Below, in pieces: positions 53,301 to 63,978 of a stretch of DNA of 64,000 nt (positions are counted from its first letter, which is position 1; every line of letters starts with the position of its first letter). The position numbers and the translations under genes were made by a program. The stretch spans positions 1-64,000 of the forward strand of contig JAUZRX010000044.1 in assembly GCA_030949985.1 (NCBI GenBank), written 5' to 3'. This DNA comes from Acidobacteriota bacterium (GTDB lineage Bacteria; Acidobacteriota; Polarisedimenticolia; J045). Below the pieces are notes generated by a model. The model made no database searches. It worked only from the letters and a program-made list of their open reading frames with translations, and had not been told where the DNA came from.

Positions 53301-53400
53301 CTTCCTCGGCCTGCCCCTCACCTGGTCCTACGCCAAGATCTGGGATGGTAAAGAATTCGGCCCCAAGCGCACCGATTTCTTCATCACTTTCGACTGGTAG
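50338..53400 (+). CDS. Fusion of zinc protease-like domain, TolB-type beta-propeller and outer-membrane beta-barrel
   Basis: A 1020-aa exported protein. After the signal peptide (LFLLAGIVAGGAPARAQ), residues 40-280 form a gluzincin-type domain: RHEIVHIFQFD with HEIVH at 138-142 and a downstream WFMEGMASY whose Glu (about 168) would be the third zinc ligand. Residues 290-600 are PD40/TolB-like blades (SPDGQWIAFSGNRDGQWDIF, SADGKYVYFSSDRGAYGVF). A Glu-rich linker leads to a C-terminal Omp85/BamA-like barrel (about 660-1020) with MGGINQLRGFAFRDF and the final FFITFDW. GGAGG precedes GTG 50338. It is likely anchored in the outer membrane with the protease in the periplasm; the target is unknown. 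Confidence 0.88.
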   Translation: MRKPITLVLFLLAGIVAGGAPARAQSFGKNKVNYESHEWKIYRSPHYDVHYYFDDDLLLEEIVSEAESGYVELSQRLDHEIRQRIPMVLYATHAAFQRTNIQPTELPPGVGAFAEPFMFRLVLPVDTPPDQRYKVMRHEIVHIFQFDILFGGSLQRTVRGFPPLWFMEGMASYLADDEDTMDQMVIRDAVVNNLLPSIDEMSRYGFLTYRYGHAVFDFIEQEWGDEGLRSLLFEVKKALLANNVDKALRDAFGIDVQTFDRRFARYLRRRYLPILTRKRSPDEYGKEIGLRRPERFTFSPALSPSGDLVAAIGTPGLEADLLIFSAKDGKLIRNLTRGFTTRWDYLSADIFQGKREVSWSPLGDEVAVFAAKEDHRVLLIFDPLTGRRLEQIPFKEIAATASPAYSPDGQWIAFSGNRDGQWDIFRYNLETGAIENLTRDPYVDSNPTWSADGKQVLYNRRIGGFEKIFVVEVGAPERKTQLTVGAASDLQPIFSADGKYVYFSSDRGAYGVFNIHRMELATARIERLTDLVGGAFAPVEMPPGKEGAPRLTYSAFYSGTFRLFQLDLADEDVAHARLAGERAPQTSPLAPSRRAVEREKLELLKQGLGEEEIEERMRDKLAAAADADADADLVPFAPPLELTLDAGSKQPYQRTWKLDRPTLGVGLTDNGVILANFALRWSDMLGDRQIFLAANSYDGFTDTTVGYLNMAGRMNWGAVLRDFRDYYVTNDPLGVADRLQRRQRFTSASAFASYPFSRYLRVDGSISYTQSRISYPQQSLLSPTVTFVRFSDDYPTLTVDLVGDTTRYQRFGPYQGHRFRLGVSRLEFISGDRDGQSINNFHLDYRAYKKVTRRSVLALWLYGILQDGERGNLYSMGGINQLRGFAFRDFVGENVALVNLEFRFPLIDALRWGFGGISGPIRGTLFVSAGSAWFEDELVLDFFDPTATPERTRAVFDRRIGGLRKFRSRVDGFLVDIHVSAGYAVTLNFLGLPLTWSYAKIWDGKEFGPKRTDFFITFDW

Positions 53401-53433
53401 GCCGCCAAGCGCACGCCGGCCGCCCGGGGCCGG

Positions 53434-54333
53434 TCAGCGCAACGCCGCCCGCCCCGCGGCGAGACCCGCGGCGAGGGTGCCGGCGAGCGCACCGACGAGC
53501 GCCACACCCACCTGCTCGGCCGGCGGCAGCCCTCGCCCCAGGACCAACTCGGCCAGGGCGCCGAGACTCGTGGCGGCGGCCGCATCGAGAGCGAGGTGGC
53601 GGCCCGCCGAGACCAGGCCCAGGGCCAGCAGGGCTCCGAGCAGGCCGAGCAGCGCGCCGGAAAAAAGCACCGGCCCGACGACGAAGGAAACGGGAGCGCC
53701 CACCAGCCGCATCAATTCCACTTCTTCACGCTTGTCGTCGAGGGCCAGGCGCACCACGGCGCCCACGGTGACCAGGCTGGCGAAGAGCAAGATCACGGCT
53801 CCGACCAGCATGAACCCGCCCAGGGCCCGTCCCAGGCGCGCGAGGGAACGCAGCCACTGGCGATCGTAGCGCACGGCCTCGACGACCTCGCTGGCCTGGG
53901 CGAGCTTGGCGATACGAGAGACCGCCTGGCTGTCGGGGGTCGCAGGCACGATACGCAGGGAACCCGAGAAGGGGTTTTCACCCAGCAGGGTGGCCACGTC
54001 TCCCAGGTCGGGAAAGAGTTGCTCGAACTCCTCGAGGGCCTGCCCGGAGTCGACCGCCTCCACGCGCCGCACCGCCGGCTCCTGTTCGAAACGGGCGACC
54101 AGCTCGGCGACCCGGGGATCGTCCAGCGGTGCGGAGAGGAAGACTTCCACGGCCGCCTGGTCCGACCAGCGGGAGAGGACGTCTCGCACGCCATGGGTCA
54201 GCACCAGGAACACCGCCAGGACGAAGAGCGCCACGGTCAGCGCCACGACGGACAGGCCCGAAGAGACCGGCCGCCGCCCCAGATCCACCACGGCCGAACG
54301 CAGGATCTCCATGCTGATGCGGAGGAAGTTCAT
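53434..54333 (-). CDS. ftsX: Cell-division ABC-transporter permease FtsX
   Basis: A 299-aa inner-membrane protein with the FtsX plan: a cytoplasmic N-terminus, TM1 (LSVVALTVALFVLAVFLVLT), a ~110-aa periplasmic loop (VEVFLSAPLDDPRVAELVAR, LLGENPFSGSLRIVP), and three C-terminal TM helices beginning with a charged DDKREEVELMRLVGA loop typical of this family. It overlaps ftsE (ATGA). FtsEX normally activates cell-wall hydrolases at the septum; no partner hydrolase is adjacent. Confidence 0.92.
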   Translation of the reverse strand: MNFLRISMEILRSAVVDLGRRPVSSGLSVVALTVALFVLAVFLVLTHGVRDVLSRWSDQAAVEVFLSAPLDDPRVAELVARFEQEPAVRRVEAVDSGQALEEFEQLFPDLGDVATLLGENPFSGSLRIVPATPDSQAVSRIAKLAQASEVVEAVRYDRQWLRSLARLGRALGGFMLVGAVILLFASLVTVGAVVRLALDDKREEVELMRLVGAPVSFVVGPVLFSGALLGLLGALLALGLVSAGRHLALDAAAATSLGALAELVLGRGLPPAEQVGVALVGALAGTLAAGLAAGRAALR

Positions 54334-54998
54334 GCCACTTGCCGATCTTCCTCGATGCGGCCCGCGCGGAGGTGAATCTCGCGCACCTTGGCCGATTCGA
54401 TCAGGTTCAGGTCATGGGTGGCGAGCACGACGGTCGTACCGCGGGCGTGGATTTCGCGCAGCAGGCCGAGGATTTCGAGAGAGCGCGCGGGATCCAGGTT
54501 ACCCGTGGGCTCGTCGGCCAGCAGCAAGCGCGGTTCGGCGGCCAGGGCCCGGGCGATGGCCACCCGCTGCTGCTCACCACCCGAAAGAGACTGGGGCCAG
54601 TCGTGGGCCCGGTGGGCCAGGCCGACCCACTCGAGGACCCGCCGGGTGCGTTCGCGACGACGAGAGACCGGCCAGGCCAGGGCCCGCAGCACGAAGGAAA
54701 CATTCTCGGCCACGGTACGCCGGGGCAGAAGCCGGAAATCCTGAAAAACGATACCGATCCGCCGCCGCAAGGCGGGCACCTGGCGCCAGCTCATCCCGGC
54801 CAGCTCCCGCCCATCGACCACGACCCGTCCCATGGACGGAGTCAGCTCCCGGTAGACGAGTTGGAGCAAGGTGGTCTTGCCGGCGCCCGAGGGGCCGGTA
54901 ACGACGACGAATTCGCCGGGGGCGACATGAAAGCTGACATCCTGGAGGGCCGGCTCCCCGGCGCGGTACTGCTTGGTCACGCGATCGAAGACAATCAT
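54330..54998 (-). CDS. ftsE: Cell-division ABC-transporter ATPase FtsE
   Basis: A 222-aa ATPase. Walker A is GPSGAGKTT near residue 36, the Q-loop is [20 protein letters not shown], the signature is [15 protein letters not shown], and Walker B is [12 protein letters not shown], followed by the switch His in LATHDLN. The order and the [11 protein letters not shown] segment are diagnostic of FtsE. It follows gatB by 14 bases, so the operon reads gatB-ftsE-ftsX. Confidence 0.95.
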   Translation of the reverse strand: MIVFDRVTKQYRAGEPALQDVSFHVAPGEFVVVTGPSGAGKTTLLQLVYRELTPSMGRVVVDGRELAGMSWRQVPALRRRIGIVFQDFRLLPRRTVAENVSFVLRALAWPVSRRRERTRRVLEWVGLAHRAHDWPQSLSGGEQQRVAIARALAAEPRLLLADEPTGNLDPARSLEILGLLREIHARGTTVVLATHDLNLIESAKVREIHLRAGRIEEDRQVA

Positions 54999-55012
54999 CG
55001 GCGGCGCCCATC

Positions 55013-56434
<1,422 letters not shown>

Positions 56435-56456
56435 GACAGGCCCCTCGAATCGGCTT

Positions 56457-59162
56457 TCAGAAGCTGCCGGCGGAAACCGTCCTCTGGGCCAGGATCTCGC
56501 CCTCGCCGTTGAAGACCACCTTCTGCGGCTTTTTGTCCACCTTGAAGCGGACCTCGGTCAGCTCGCCCTCCACCAGCAGCGGCTTCTTTTCCTCGGTACC
56601 GTCGGTATAGACCACGGTGACCGGAATCGCACCCCGGAAGAAGGTGTCTTCGAGAACTTCCGCCTTGGGGCCGAGCACCACCCGCTGCCGAATCGTCCCC
56701 TCCACCAGGTACTTGCCGTCTTCCGTCTGCCGACTGCGCAAGTCGTAGGCGTATTCCGGCAAGCCGACTCCGCGAATCCACTGATCCCAGAACCAACTCA
56801 TGTCTCCGCCGAAGACCACTTCCGAGATCATCTTCAAGTCTTCGGTGACGATCTGCTTTTCGGCCAGCTTCTGGGCCACGTTGTAGAGGTAGTTGAAGAA
56901 CTTCTTGTCGCCGAACGTCTCACGCAGGATGTGGAAAGCGTATGGACCTCGGCTGTAGATGTTGCGCTGGTTGCCGCTGAAACCGTACGGCCCGCCCCAA
57001 GTCGTATAGCTCTCCTGCACGGTCGCCATCGTTTCAGCCTCGACCAGCTCATCGTGCCACGCCTTGACCTGTTGGAGATAGGCCTGGCGGCCGTAGGCTT
57101 GCTCGGTGTAGATCGCCGATGAGTACTCGGCCAGGCTTTCGACGAACCAGTAATTCCCGGAATTGGCGTTGCTCGTCGAAGCTCCCCACCACTGGTGCCC
57201 GGTTTCGTGGGCTACCACCGATTTGAGGAACTTGCTGACTCCACGCCCTCCGCCGAAGGACTCCAGCGTCGCCGCGCCGCGGAAGACCAGCGACCCGAGG
57301 TAGATGATCGACGACGGCGCCTGGCCATAGAGCATGCCTCCGACGGGATCGTTGACCAGGTCCAGCTTGGAGAAGGGATAGTCCACGCCGTAGAGGCGCT
57401 GGTAGAGATTGATCGCCTGGGCCGCCTGGTCGACCAGCGCCTGCAGCTGCTTGGGCCGGATGCCCCACTGCCCGGCGCTCGCGTTCCCTTCGGTCAGCGC
57501 GTTTTCGTCGACGTAGATCGTCACGGGAATCGGTGTGCCGTCGAGCTTCCGCGCCTGGACGGTGGACTCGGCTTTCGTGTACTTGCCGAAGATGATCGTC
57601 GGGAAGGTCACGGGATGAAAGGCCTTCCACTCGGTGATGCGTCGCCCGTCCTCCACCCGCTCAGCCATCTTCCTGCCGATGCCCAAGGTCGTGTACTGCT
57701 CGGGGACGCTGACCGTCAGTTCGAAGTCATCGATCATGTCACCGAAGGTGACGAAAGGCAGCCAGCCCCCCCGGGCCATCCCCTTGTAGGACCAGGAGAA
57801 GTCGTAGATCCCCTTGGCATTGGTGAACTTCATCTCGAGGTCGATGATCTCGCCCTTCTTGATGGTACGCGGGAAGATCACCATCCCGTTGTTCGGCCCG
57901 AGCTGAACCCAGCTCAGTTCACGGCCTTCACCGTCCCTGATATAGGAAACGGTCAACCGCGGGCGCGTCGCAGCCTTCTTCTCATCCTTGTCCGGACGCT
58001 CCAGGACAGCGATGCCGAAGCCCAGGCGATCGAAGTCCTCGTGGGCCCGGATCCTGTAGTGAATATCAGCATCCATCGTCTCGGGAGTCTTGGTCTGCAG
58101 GTCCACCGTCCCCTTGACGGACACCAGGTCGAAGAAGCGCAATGCCTCGTCGGGACGCCGCTCGAGTTCGTACACGCTCTTGCCGCTCTTGCGTGTTTCT
58201 TCCGAGTAGTAGAGGAACAGGGCCGGCCAGTAACCCGAGACGTTGAACGAGATCTCCTTGGGGTCCCAATTGTCGTACATCACCCCCAGGTAGTGATCCC
58301 GACCCTTCTTCTTGACGCTGATCGCGTAGTACTCGTTGCCGGGCAGATCATCGAAACTGAACCCGGCGAGGTAGTTGTCCCTGCGGGCCTTCTTCACTTC
58401 CCGCATCTGCTTGTCGAACTCACGACCCAACTTGATATCGATCTTCTCCCGACTCGTCTCGACCAGGCCGGTGAACAGGGAGTCGAGCAGACGGGGGCAC
58501 TGGTTCTCGCTGCAGCGCACGACGACCGTCTCGGGCGTGAAGTCGAAATCTTTGGGCTTGAGCTTCCTGACCGCGGCGTAGCGCGAACGGTAACCCGTTT
58601 CCACGGGCGGCTCGTAGGAGAAAGAGAGGCGCTCGCCCGTGAAAACCATGCGGCGGCGCTTGCCGTTGCGGTAGAAGACGATCATGCTGCCGGGACCGGA
58701 GTCGACCTTCAGGCCCTCGCGATCGAAGTGAAAACTCTCGTAGTGGTAGAACTTCTCGTCGCCGGGCATGTAGCGGGCCATGCCCGTGATCGTGTCTTCC
58801 AGTTCCTGGTCGACGATCTTCCACTTCTCTTCGGATTCCTTCTCGAGGGTCAGACGGTAGCGCTCGGTGTGCATGGTCCGCCCGCCCTCGTCGACGACGT
58901 CCTTGTAGACCACGACTTCGTAGCGCCCCCCTTCGGCGGGCTCGAAAGACATCGACGAACGCGCTTTCTGGAAATGGTAGCCTTCGTCGTTCTTCGCCTT
59001 GTAGGTTTCCCCGATGTACTTCTCGATCGCCCGCTCGAGGTACTTGAGGTCCTCCTGGGGCACGGCGTCAACCGCTGCCTCGAGCGCCGGAACGCCGAAA
59101 CCGAAGCCGGCCGAGAGAAGCATGATGGCCGCGACGAGGCCGCTTTTCCGCATCCGAGACAT
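56457..59162 (-). CDS. Large secreted M1-family metalloprotease-like protein
   Basis: A 901-aa exported protein with a signal peptide (SGLVAAIMLLSAGFGFGVP). Residues 30-480 are a long region with no recognised domain (YEVVVYKDVVDEGGRTMHTE, NQCPRLLDSLFTGL). Residues 540-830 resemble M1 peptidases: HETGHQWWG near 651 and the third zinc ligand in WFVESLAEY. The GAMEN exopeptidase motif is replaced by VGGMLYG near 604, so its Glu is absent. An aminopeptidase reaction is therefore doubtful; endopeptidase or a chaperone role is possible. GGAGG lies eight bases before ATG 59162. Confidence 0.85.
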   Translation of the reverse strand: MSRMRKSGLVAAIMLLSAGFGFGVPALEAAVDAVPQEDLKYLERAIEKYIGETYKAKNDEGYHFQKARSSMSFEPAEGGRYEVVVYKDVVDEGGRTMHTERYRLTLEKESEEKWKIVDQELEDTITGMARYMPGDEKFYHYESFHFDREGLKVDSGPGSMIVFYRNGKRRRMVFTGERLSFSYEPPVETGYRSRYAAVRKLKPKDFDFTPETVVVRCSENQCPRLLDSLFTGLVETSREKIDIKLGREFDKQMREVKKARRDNYLAGFSFDDLPGNEYYAISVKKKGRDHYLGVMYDNWDPKEISFNVSGYWPALFLYYSEETRKSGKSVYELERRPDEALRFFDLVSVKGTVDLQTKTPETMDADIHYRIRAHEDFDRLGFGIAVLERPDKDEKKAATRPRLTVSYIRDGEGRELSWVQLGPNNGMVIFPRTIKKGEIIDLEMKFTNAKGIYDFSWSYKGMARGGWLPFVTFGDMIDDFELTVSVPEQYTTLGIGRKMAERVEDGRRITEWKAFHPVTFPTIIFGKYTKAESTVQARKLDGTPIPVTIYVDENALTEGNASAGQWGIRPKQLQALVDQAAQAINLYQRLYGVDYPFSKLDLVNDPVGGMLYGQAPSSIIYLGSLVFRGAATLESFGGGRGVSKFLKSVVAHETGHQWWGASTSNANSGNYWFVESLAEYSSAIYTEQAYGRQAYLQQVKAWHDELVEAETMATVQESYTTWGGPYGFSGNQRNIYSRGPYAFHILRETFGDKKFFNYLYNVAQKLAEKQIVTEDLKMISEVVFGGDMSWFWDQWIRGVGLPEYAYDLRSRQTEDGKYLVEGTIRQRVVLGPKAEVLEDTFFRGAIPVTVVYTDGTEEKKPLLVEGELTEVRFKVDKKPQKVVFNGEGEILAQRTVSAGSF

Positions 59163-59482
59163 GGCTGGTTCCTCCGCAACGCCACGCCGCGCCACCGGTG
59201 TGCCGAAGCGGCGGGGTTTGCAGGCCGATGATTCCACGGGCTCCGGACCCTGTCCACACAGCTCGGCCCCCGACTCGAGCCGTCCATCGCTCCGCGAACC
59301 CCGGAAAGCATTCGCCCTGATTTCGCTCTCCGGGTTCACCCCGCCAGCGCCGGAATCCCCGCCGCCGGCATCACGACGTGGGTGGAATGAGCCGGGAGTG
59401 ATGCTAAAGTGCCAGCTGCTCGGCTCGTCCTCGCCGGCGAAACGGGCGCGGGTTGTCGCAGGCCCGCAGAAGGGGTGACGCG
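59163..59482. other. Divergent intergenic region (320 bases)
   Basis: It separates the minus-strand M1-like gene from the plus-strand secreted protein gene. The minus-strand promoter at 59228-59256 is the only site I can support. On the plus strand, TAAAGT at 59405-59410 is a possible -10 but has no good -35. No small gene with a ribosome site and no strong hairpin was found. Confidence 0.45.
59228..59256 (-). promoter_or_regulatory. Candidate sigma70 promoter of the large M1-like protease
   Basis: TGGACA (59251-59256, minus strand) and AATCAT (59228-59233) are 17 bases apart. They match consensus at five and four of six positions. The leader to ATG 59162 would be about 60 bases. Confidence 0.45.
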
Positions 59483-60604
59483 ATGGCAACTGGGTGGATC
59501 GGACATGGGCGCAGACACTTCCCCCGGGCGGCCCTCGTGCCGTGGGTGATGCTCCTGGCCATGGCGGCCCCGGCGCCGGCCGACGAAGAAGGGAAGAAGG
59601 TCGATCCCAAGGGCAGGGACGACGCGCTGACGCTGCTTTTCTACCCCGATACCCCCCGCGACCCCGAGTGGAAGCCTCGCTGGCCGCCGATCGTCACCGG
59701 GGAGTGGAACGACCTGGGCCCGGTGGAAAAAGTGGCCAAGGCCACCGAAACCCGCCAGATGGAACCACCTGCTCCCACCACCCGCTATCCCTGGCAAACG
59801 GCGCTGTGGGACGCCGCCGGGGCCTTCCTCGACGGCACCCCCACCACCATCGATTCCCCCTGGAAGGCCGAGTGGTACTTTTTCCCGGCCGCCGAGGGCA
59901 ACACCATGGCCTGGCTGACGTTCACTCTTCCGCAACCGCTGGCGGAGGGGGAGCGGCTGGTGGCGATCCTGCGCAGCGAAGACGACGAAGACAGCGGGCT
60001 GGTCCTCGGAACCGATCGTTTTCCCTTCCTACATAAAAAAACCTCGACCGGGCTGATCGCCCAGGCCGCCCGCTCTCTGCCTCCCGGCCGCTATGCCGTG
60101 GTGGCCGGCGTGGCTGGCGGGGAAGGAACCTTCACGCCCCGCTTCCAGGCCTTTCACATCGTCTCCCGCGTCCCCACCGACCAGCTCCGGCTCTCGAAAA
60201 TCCTCCTGGCGGAATCGATTCGCGAGTTGAAAGAGGACGAGACCGCCGCCGCCCCCTTCCGGGTCAGCGGCTTCGAGGTGGTCCCCAAGGGCTCGTCCAC
60301 GGTAAGGCGCGGAGAAGACCTGACGATCTTCTACCAGGTCCTGGGCGCGGGAGAGCAAGCGGGCGGGGCCGATTTCGACGTGACCTACCAGCTCTACATC
60401 CGCCCCCCGGGCAAGCCCGGAGCGGGCTGGGTGCGAGCCGGTCGTCCCGTGGTCGCGGCCCACCAGTCCGGCGCCGCCAGGGCCTGGACCCTCGGGATCG
60501 CCCCCCAGTTCCCCGTCGCCCACTACCGCCTGGAAGTCTCGGTCAAGGACAACGCCGGCGGAGCCAAGGTCAGCCAGAACGTCCACTTCCAGGTCGTCGA
60601 CTGA
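59483..60604 (+). CDS. Secreted protein of unknown function
   Basis: A 373-aa protein with a signal peptide (AALVPWVMLLAMAAPAPADEE). The mature chain has a conserved-looking lead (KGRDDALTLLFYPDTPRDPE, PWKAEWYFFPAAEGNTMAWL) and a C-terminal immunoglobulin-like domain (LTIFYQVLGAGE, AHYRLEVSVKDNAGG). No enzyme motif is visible. AAGGGG precedes ATG 59483 by seven bases. It is followed after 197 bases by the subtilisin gene, and a short CCGCGGG/CCCGCGG hairpin lies between. Confidence 0.7.
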   Translation: MATGWIGHGRRHFPRAALVPWVMLLAMAAPAPADEEGKKVDPKGRDDALTLLFYPDTPRDPEWKPRWPPIVTGEWNDLGPVEKVAKATETRQMEPPAPTTRYPWQTALWDAAGAFLDGTPTTIDSPWKAEWYFFPAAEGNTMAWLTFTLPQPLAEGERLVAILRSEDDEDSGLVLGTDRFPFLHKKTSTGLIAQAARSLPPGRYAVVAGVAGGEGTFTPRFQAFHIVSRVPTDQLRLSKILLAESIRELKEDETAAAPFRVSGFEVVPKGSSTVRRGEDLTIFYQVLGAGEQAGGADFDVTYQLYIRPPGKPGAGWVRAGRPVVAAHQSGAARAWTLGIAPQFPVAHYRLEVSVKDNAGGAKVSQNVHFQVVD

Positions 60605-60801
60605 CCCAGTCACGCGCCCCGCGGCCGAAACGCCGCCCAGCGCGGGAGTTCTCACGGACCGGCGAGGCGTGGCCGACCCGGCAAACGCGCGGATCGTCAC
60701 GGACAAGACCCCGGCGGACCGCCGGCCTCTTGCCGCGGGTTTCGCTTCCCCCGCGGCGGGTTTGCGAGTACTAGAGAGGGGAACTCTTTCCGGAGACCCC
60801 G

Positions 60802-63800
60802 ATGCCTTTGACCGCTCGCGCTGTCGTGCCCGTGATCCTGTTGTCGCTTCTGCTCTCTGCGCCCGCCCTGGCCGCGGGCGTCCCCCTGCGCCTGCAGGTC
60901 GGCAGCTTCGATCCCCAGGTGTCCCTGCCCGACCTCCCGGAGAACCTGCGCCTGAACCCGAGCGAGCGCGCGACGGCCGATGTCCGCGTCATTCAGTTCG
61001 ATGGCCGACTGACGGCGGAACGGCGGCGCCTGGTGGAAGGGACAGGAGCCCGCGTGCTGGGTTACCTGCCCCGCCAAGCCTGGATCGTGCGCGCCGGCGA
61101 ACGCTCCCGGGCGGCTCTCGCCGCCCTGCCGGGGCTACGCTGGGAAGGCCCCGTCGAGCCGGGCTGGAAGATCTCCCCGGAGCTGGGCCGCCGGCCCTAC
61201 CGCGACTCCCGTCGCCGCAGCGGCGCGCGTCTGCTGGTCACCATCGACCTCTGGCCGGGAAGCGACGCGACCGCCATCGCCGACCGGCTGGTTCGGCAGG
61301 GTGCCGAGTTGCGGGCCACCTGGACCGACCATGGCACACTGCGCCTGCTCGTCCGGGCTCCTCGACCGCTGCTCGAAGCCATCGCCCACCAACCCGACGT
61401 GGCCTTCATCGAGGAATACCCGGAGGCCACGCTGCGCAACGACGGGGCCAGCTGGGTGATCCAGAGCAACGTGCAGGATCTGCGCCCCATCTGGGAGCAC
61501 GGCCTCCACGGCGAGGGCCAGGTGATGGGCAACATCGACGGTCGCCTCGACCTGGACTCCTGCTACTTCGACGACGGCGGCAGCCCTCCGGGGCCGAACC
61601 ACCGGAAGGTGATCGCCTACCGATCCGGCAACGGCCAGGGTGCCGACAGCCACGGCACCCACACCAACGGCACGATGGCCGGAGACAAGGGCACCTGGGG
61701 CGCCTGGGACTCCGGCGACGGCCACGCCTTCGCGGCCAAGATCTCGTTCACCAATCTCGACGACATCTCGGGCTCCGGCTCCGCCCCCTCCAACCTGAAG
61801 GACAACCTGATCGCCGCCCACCAGGACGGCGCCCGCACCCACTCCAACTCCTGGGGCGACGACGGGACGACCTCCTACACATCCTGGTCGCGCGACATCG
61901 ACGATTTTTCCTGGCAGTACGAGGACTCGCTGGTGCTCTTCGCCGTGACCAACGGCTCGAACCTCAAGACACCGGAAAACGCCAAGAACGTGCTGGCGGT
62001 AGGCGCCTCGGAGCGGGAAGGCAACGCCGACAACCACTGTTCGGGAGGCCGCGGTCCCACCTCCGATGGTCGGCGCAAACCGGAGATCTTCGCCCCGGGC
62101 TGTTCGACGGTCTCGGCGGCTTCGGGCGAGAGTTGCGGCACCCGCAGCCTGACCGGCACATCGATGGCCTCCCCCGCGGTGACCGGGGCGGCGACCCTGG
62201 TCCGCGAGTACTTCACCGAAGGCTGGTATCCCAGCGGCGCCCCGGTGGCCGCCGATGCGCTGGTGCCTTCCGGGGCACTGATGAAGGCGGTGCTGATCAG
62301 CGGGGCGATGGACATGACCGGCGTGGCCGGCTACCCCAGCGACCAGGAAGGGTGGGGGCGGGTCAACCTGGAGCGCTCCCTGTTCTTCGCCGGCGACAGC
62401 CGCGGCCTGGTGGTGCTCGACGACCTGCGGCGCAGCGCGGGGCTGTCCACCGGAGAAGCGGCCACCTACCCCCTCGAGGTGGACGCCTCCGGCCAGCCGC
62501 TGCGGATCACCCTGGTCTTCACCGAGCCCCCCGCCGAGCTGATGGCCGCCGAGGCCACGGTGAACAACCTCGACCTGAAGGTCACCGCTCCCGATGGGAC
62601 GGTCTACTGGGGCAACCAGACCGACGGTAACGGCAACTCGGTTCCCGGAGGTACCGCCGACCCGATCAACAACCTCGAGCAGGTCCTCTTCGACTCTCCC
62701 GCAGCAGGCTCCTGGACGGTGGAGGTGATCGCGGCCGACGTGGCGATCGGCCCGCAGGGCTTCGCCCTGGTGGCCACCGGCGGCGTCTCCCCGACCACGG
62801 GCCCCCGGCTGACCTACGACGGCCACCGACTGCTCGATGACCCACCCCTGGGCGGCGGGGACGGCATCCTCGATCCGGGGGAAACCCTCCGCCTGCCCCT
62901 GCAACTGGCCAATCGCGGCAACGAGGGAGCCACCCATGTGACCGGCGATTTGCGAGTCGACCGTGACGACTGGGCCCGCATCACCCTGCGCTCCGGACAG
63001 TGGCCGGACCTCGACCCCGGCGCCACGGCGGAAATGACCGCGCCCTACTACGAGTTGACCGTCGCTCCCGACGCCCCTTGCGGCCAGGTGCTGCACTTCA
63101 CCCAAAACACTCGATCGGCCGAGGCCGAGGCCCAGGAAAGCCGCTTTTCCATCGCCATCGGCAACGTGGAGCGGGACTACCCCGACGGCCCGCCCCTCGA
63201 CCTGCCCAGCTCGTTTTTCGGCGGCCTGGAATCGCCCCAGGACGTGATCGATGATGCCCGGGTGGGCGAGATCGACGTCACCGTGGACATCTCCCACGGG
63301 GATGTCGGCGAGTTGCTCGTCATGCTCGTCTCGCCGGCAGGCACCCAGGTCACCCTGCACAACCGGAGCCACGCCGGCGAGCAAGACCTCAAACTGCGCT
63401 ATGACCGGGACCGCCCGGCGGACGGCCCCGGCTCCCTCGACGACTTCAAGGGCGAGGGCGCCCAGGGCACCTGGACCCTGGTGATCAACGACAACCGGGA
63501 GAGCGCGGTGGCTCCGGGGAGGCTCCATGGCTGGACACTGCACCTCCGGGCCGACCGGGCTCTCGAGTGCTCGCCCCTCGACTGCGGCGATCCCGTGCCC
63601 CCTGAAACCTCCGGCCTGATGATCCGCCGGGACGGCGCCGACCTGCTCCACAGCTGGCAGGCCACGGCGGGCGCGTCGGGCTATCACCTACTGGAAAGCG
63701 GCACGGCCTCGATGGCGGAGGCGGTGCTCACCGGACGCACCCAGGGAGCCACCGAGTTCCGGCAGGGCGGCGGTGCAGGCGCCTTTCCCACCCTGCGCTT

Positions 63801-63846
63801 CTTCAAGGTCCGGGCGACGAACACCTGCAACTGGGAAGGCCCCTGA
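60802..63846 (+). CDS. Secreted subtilisin-family serine protease with P/Homo-B domain
   Basis: A 1014-aa protease. A signal peptide (VPVILLSLLLSAPALAAG) is followed by a propeptide-like region with two repeated domains. The S8 domain has Asp246 in GNIDGRLD, His284 in DSHGTHTNGTMAG, the oxyanion Asn in FAVTNGSN, and Ser454 in GTSMASPAVTGAA, so it should be active. The inserted cysteine pairs suggest disulfides. A P/Homo-B domain (about 795-915: GEIDVTVDISHGDVGELLVMLVSPAGT) and a fibronectin-like end follow. The organisation parallels the M14 enzyme at 37308. GGAGA precedes the ATG. It probably digests extracellular protein. Confidence 0.92.
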   Translation: MPLTARAVVPVILLSLLLSAPALAAGVPLRLQVGSFDPQVSLPDLPENLRLNPSERATADVRVIQFDGRLTAERRRLVEGTGARVLGYLPRQAWIVRAGERSRAALAALPGLRWEGPVEPGWKISPELGRRPYRDSRRRSGARLLVTIDLWPGSDATAIADRLVRQGAELRATWTDHGTLRLLVRAPRPLLEAIAHQPDVAFIEEYPEATLRNDGASWVIQSNVQDLRPIWEHGLHGEGQVMGNIDGRLDLDSCYFDDGGSPPGPNHRKVIAYRSGNGQGADSHGTHTNGTMAGDKGTWGAWDSGDGHAFAAKISFTNLDDISGSGSAPSNLKDNLIAAHQDGARTHSNSWGDDGTTSYTSWSRDIDDFSWQYEDSLVLFAVTNGSNLKTPENAKNVLAVGASEREGNADNHCSGGRGPTSDGRRKPEIFAPGCSTVSAASGESCGTRSLTGTSMASPAVTGAATLVREYFTEGWYPSGAPVAADALVPSGALMKAVLISGAMDMTGVAGYPSDQEGWGRVNLERSLFFAGDSRGLVVLDDLRRSAGLSTGEAATYPLEVDASGQPLRITLVFTEPPAELMAAEATVNNLDLKVTAPDGTVYWGNQTDGNGNSVPGGTADPINNLEQVLFDSPAAGSWTVEVIAADVAIGPQGFALVATGGVSPTTGPRLTYDGHRLLDDPPLGGGDGILDPGETLRLPLQLANRGNEGATHVTGDLRVDRDDWARITLRSGQWPDLDPGATAEMTAPYYELTVAPDAPCGQVLHFTQNTRSAEAEAQESRFSIAIGNVERDYPDGPPLDLPSSFFGGLESPQDVIDDARVGEIDVTVDISHGDVGELLVMLVSPAGTQVTLHNRSHAGEQDLKLRYDRDRPADGPGSLDDFKGEGAQGTWTLVINDNRESAVAPGRLHGWTLHLRADRALECSPLDCGDPVPPETSGLMIRRDGADLLHSWQATAGASGYHLLESGTASMAEAVLTGRTQGATEFRQGGGAGAFPTLRFFKVRATNTCNWEGP

Positions 63847-63978
63847 CCCGGCAAAAGGTCAAGCTTGCCTCGGGGCGATGTCTCGGTTAGCTTTGAACCC
63901 TGTCCGTCGGGGAGAGCCGGGCGCCCGGACGTTTCCCCGAAAAGCCTCCAGGCAGGGGCTCTCGGAGGAGGAGGTCAG

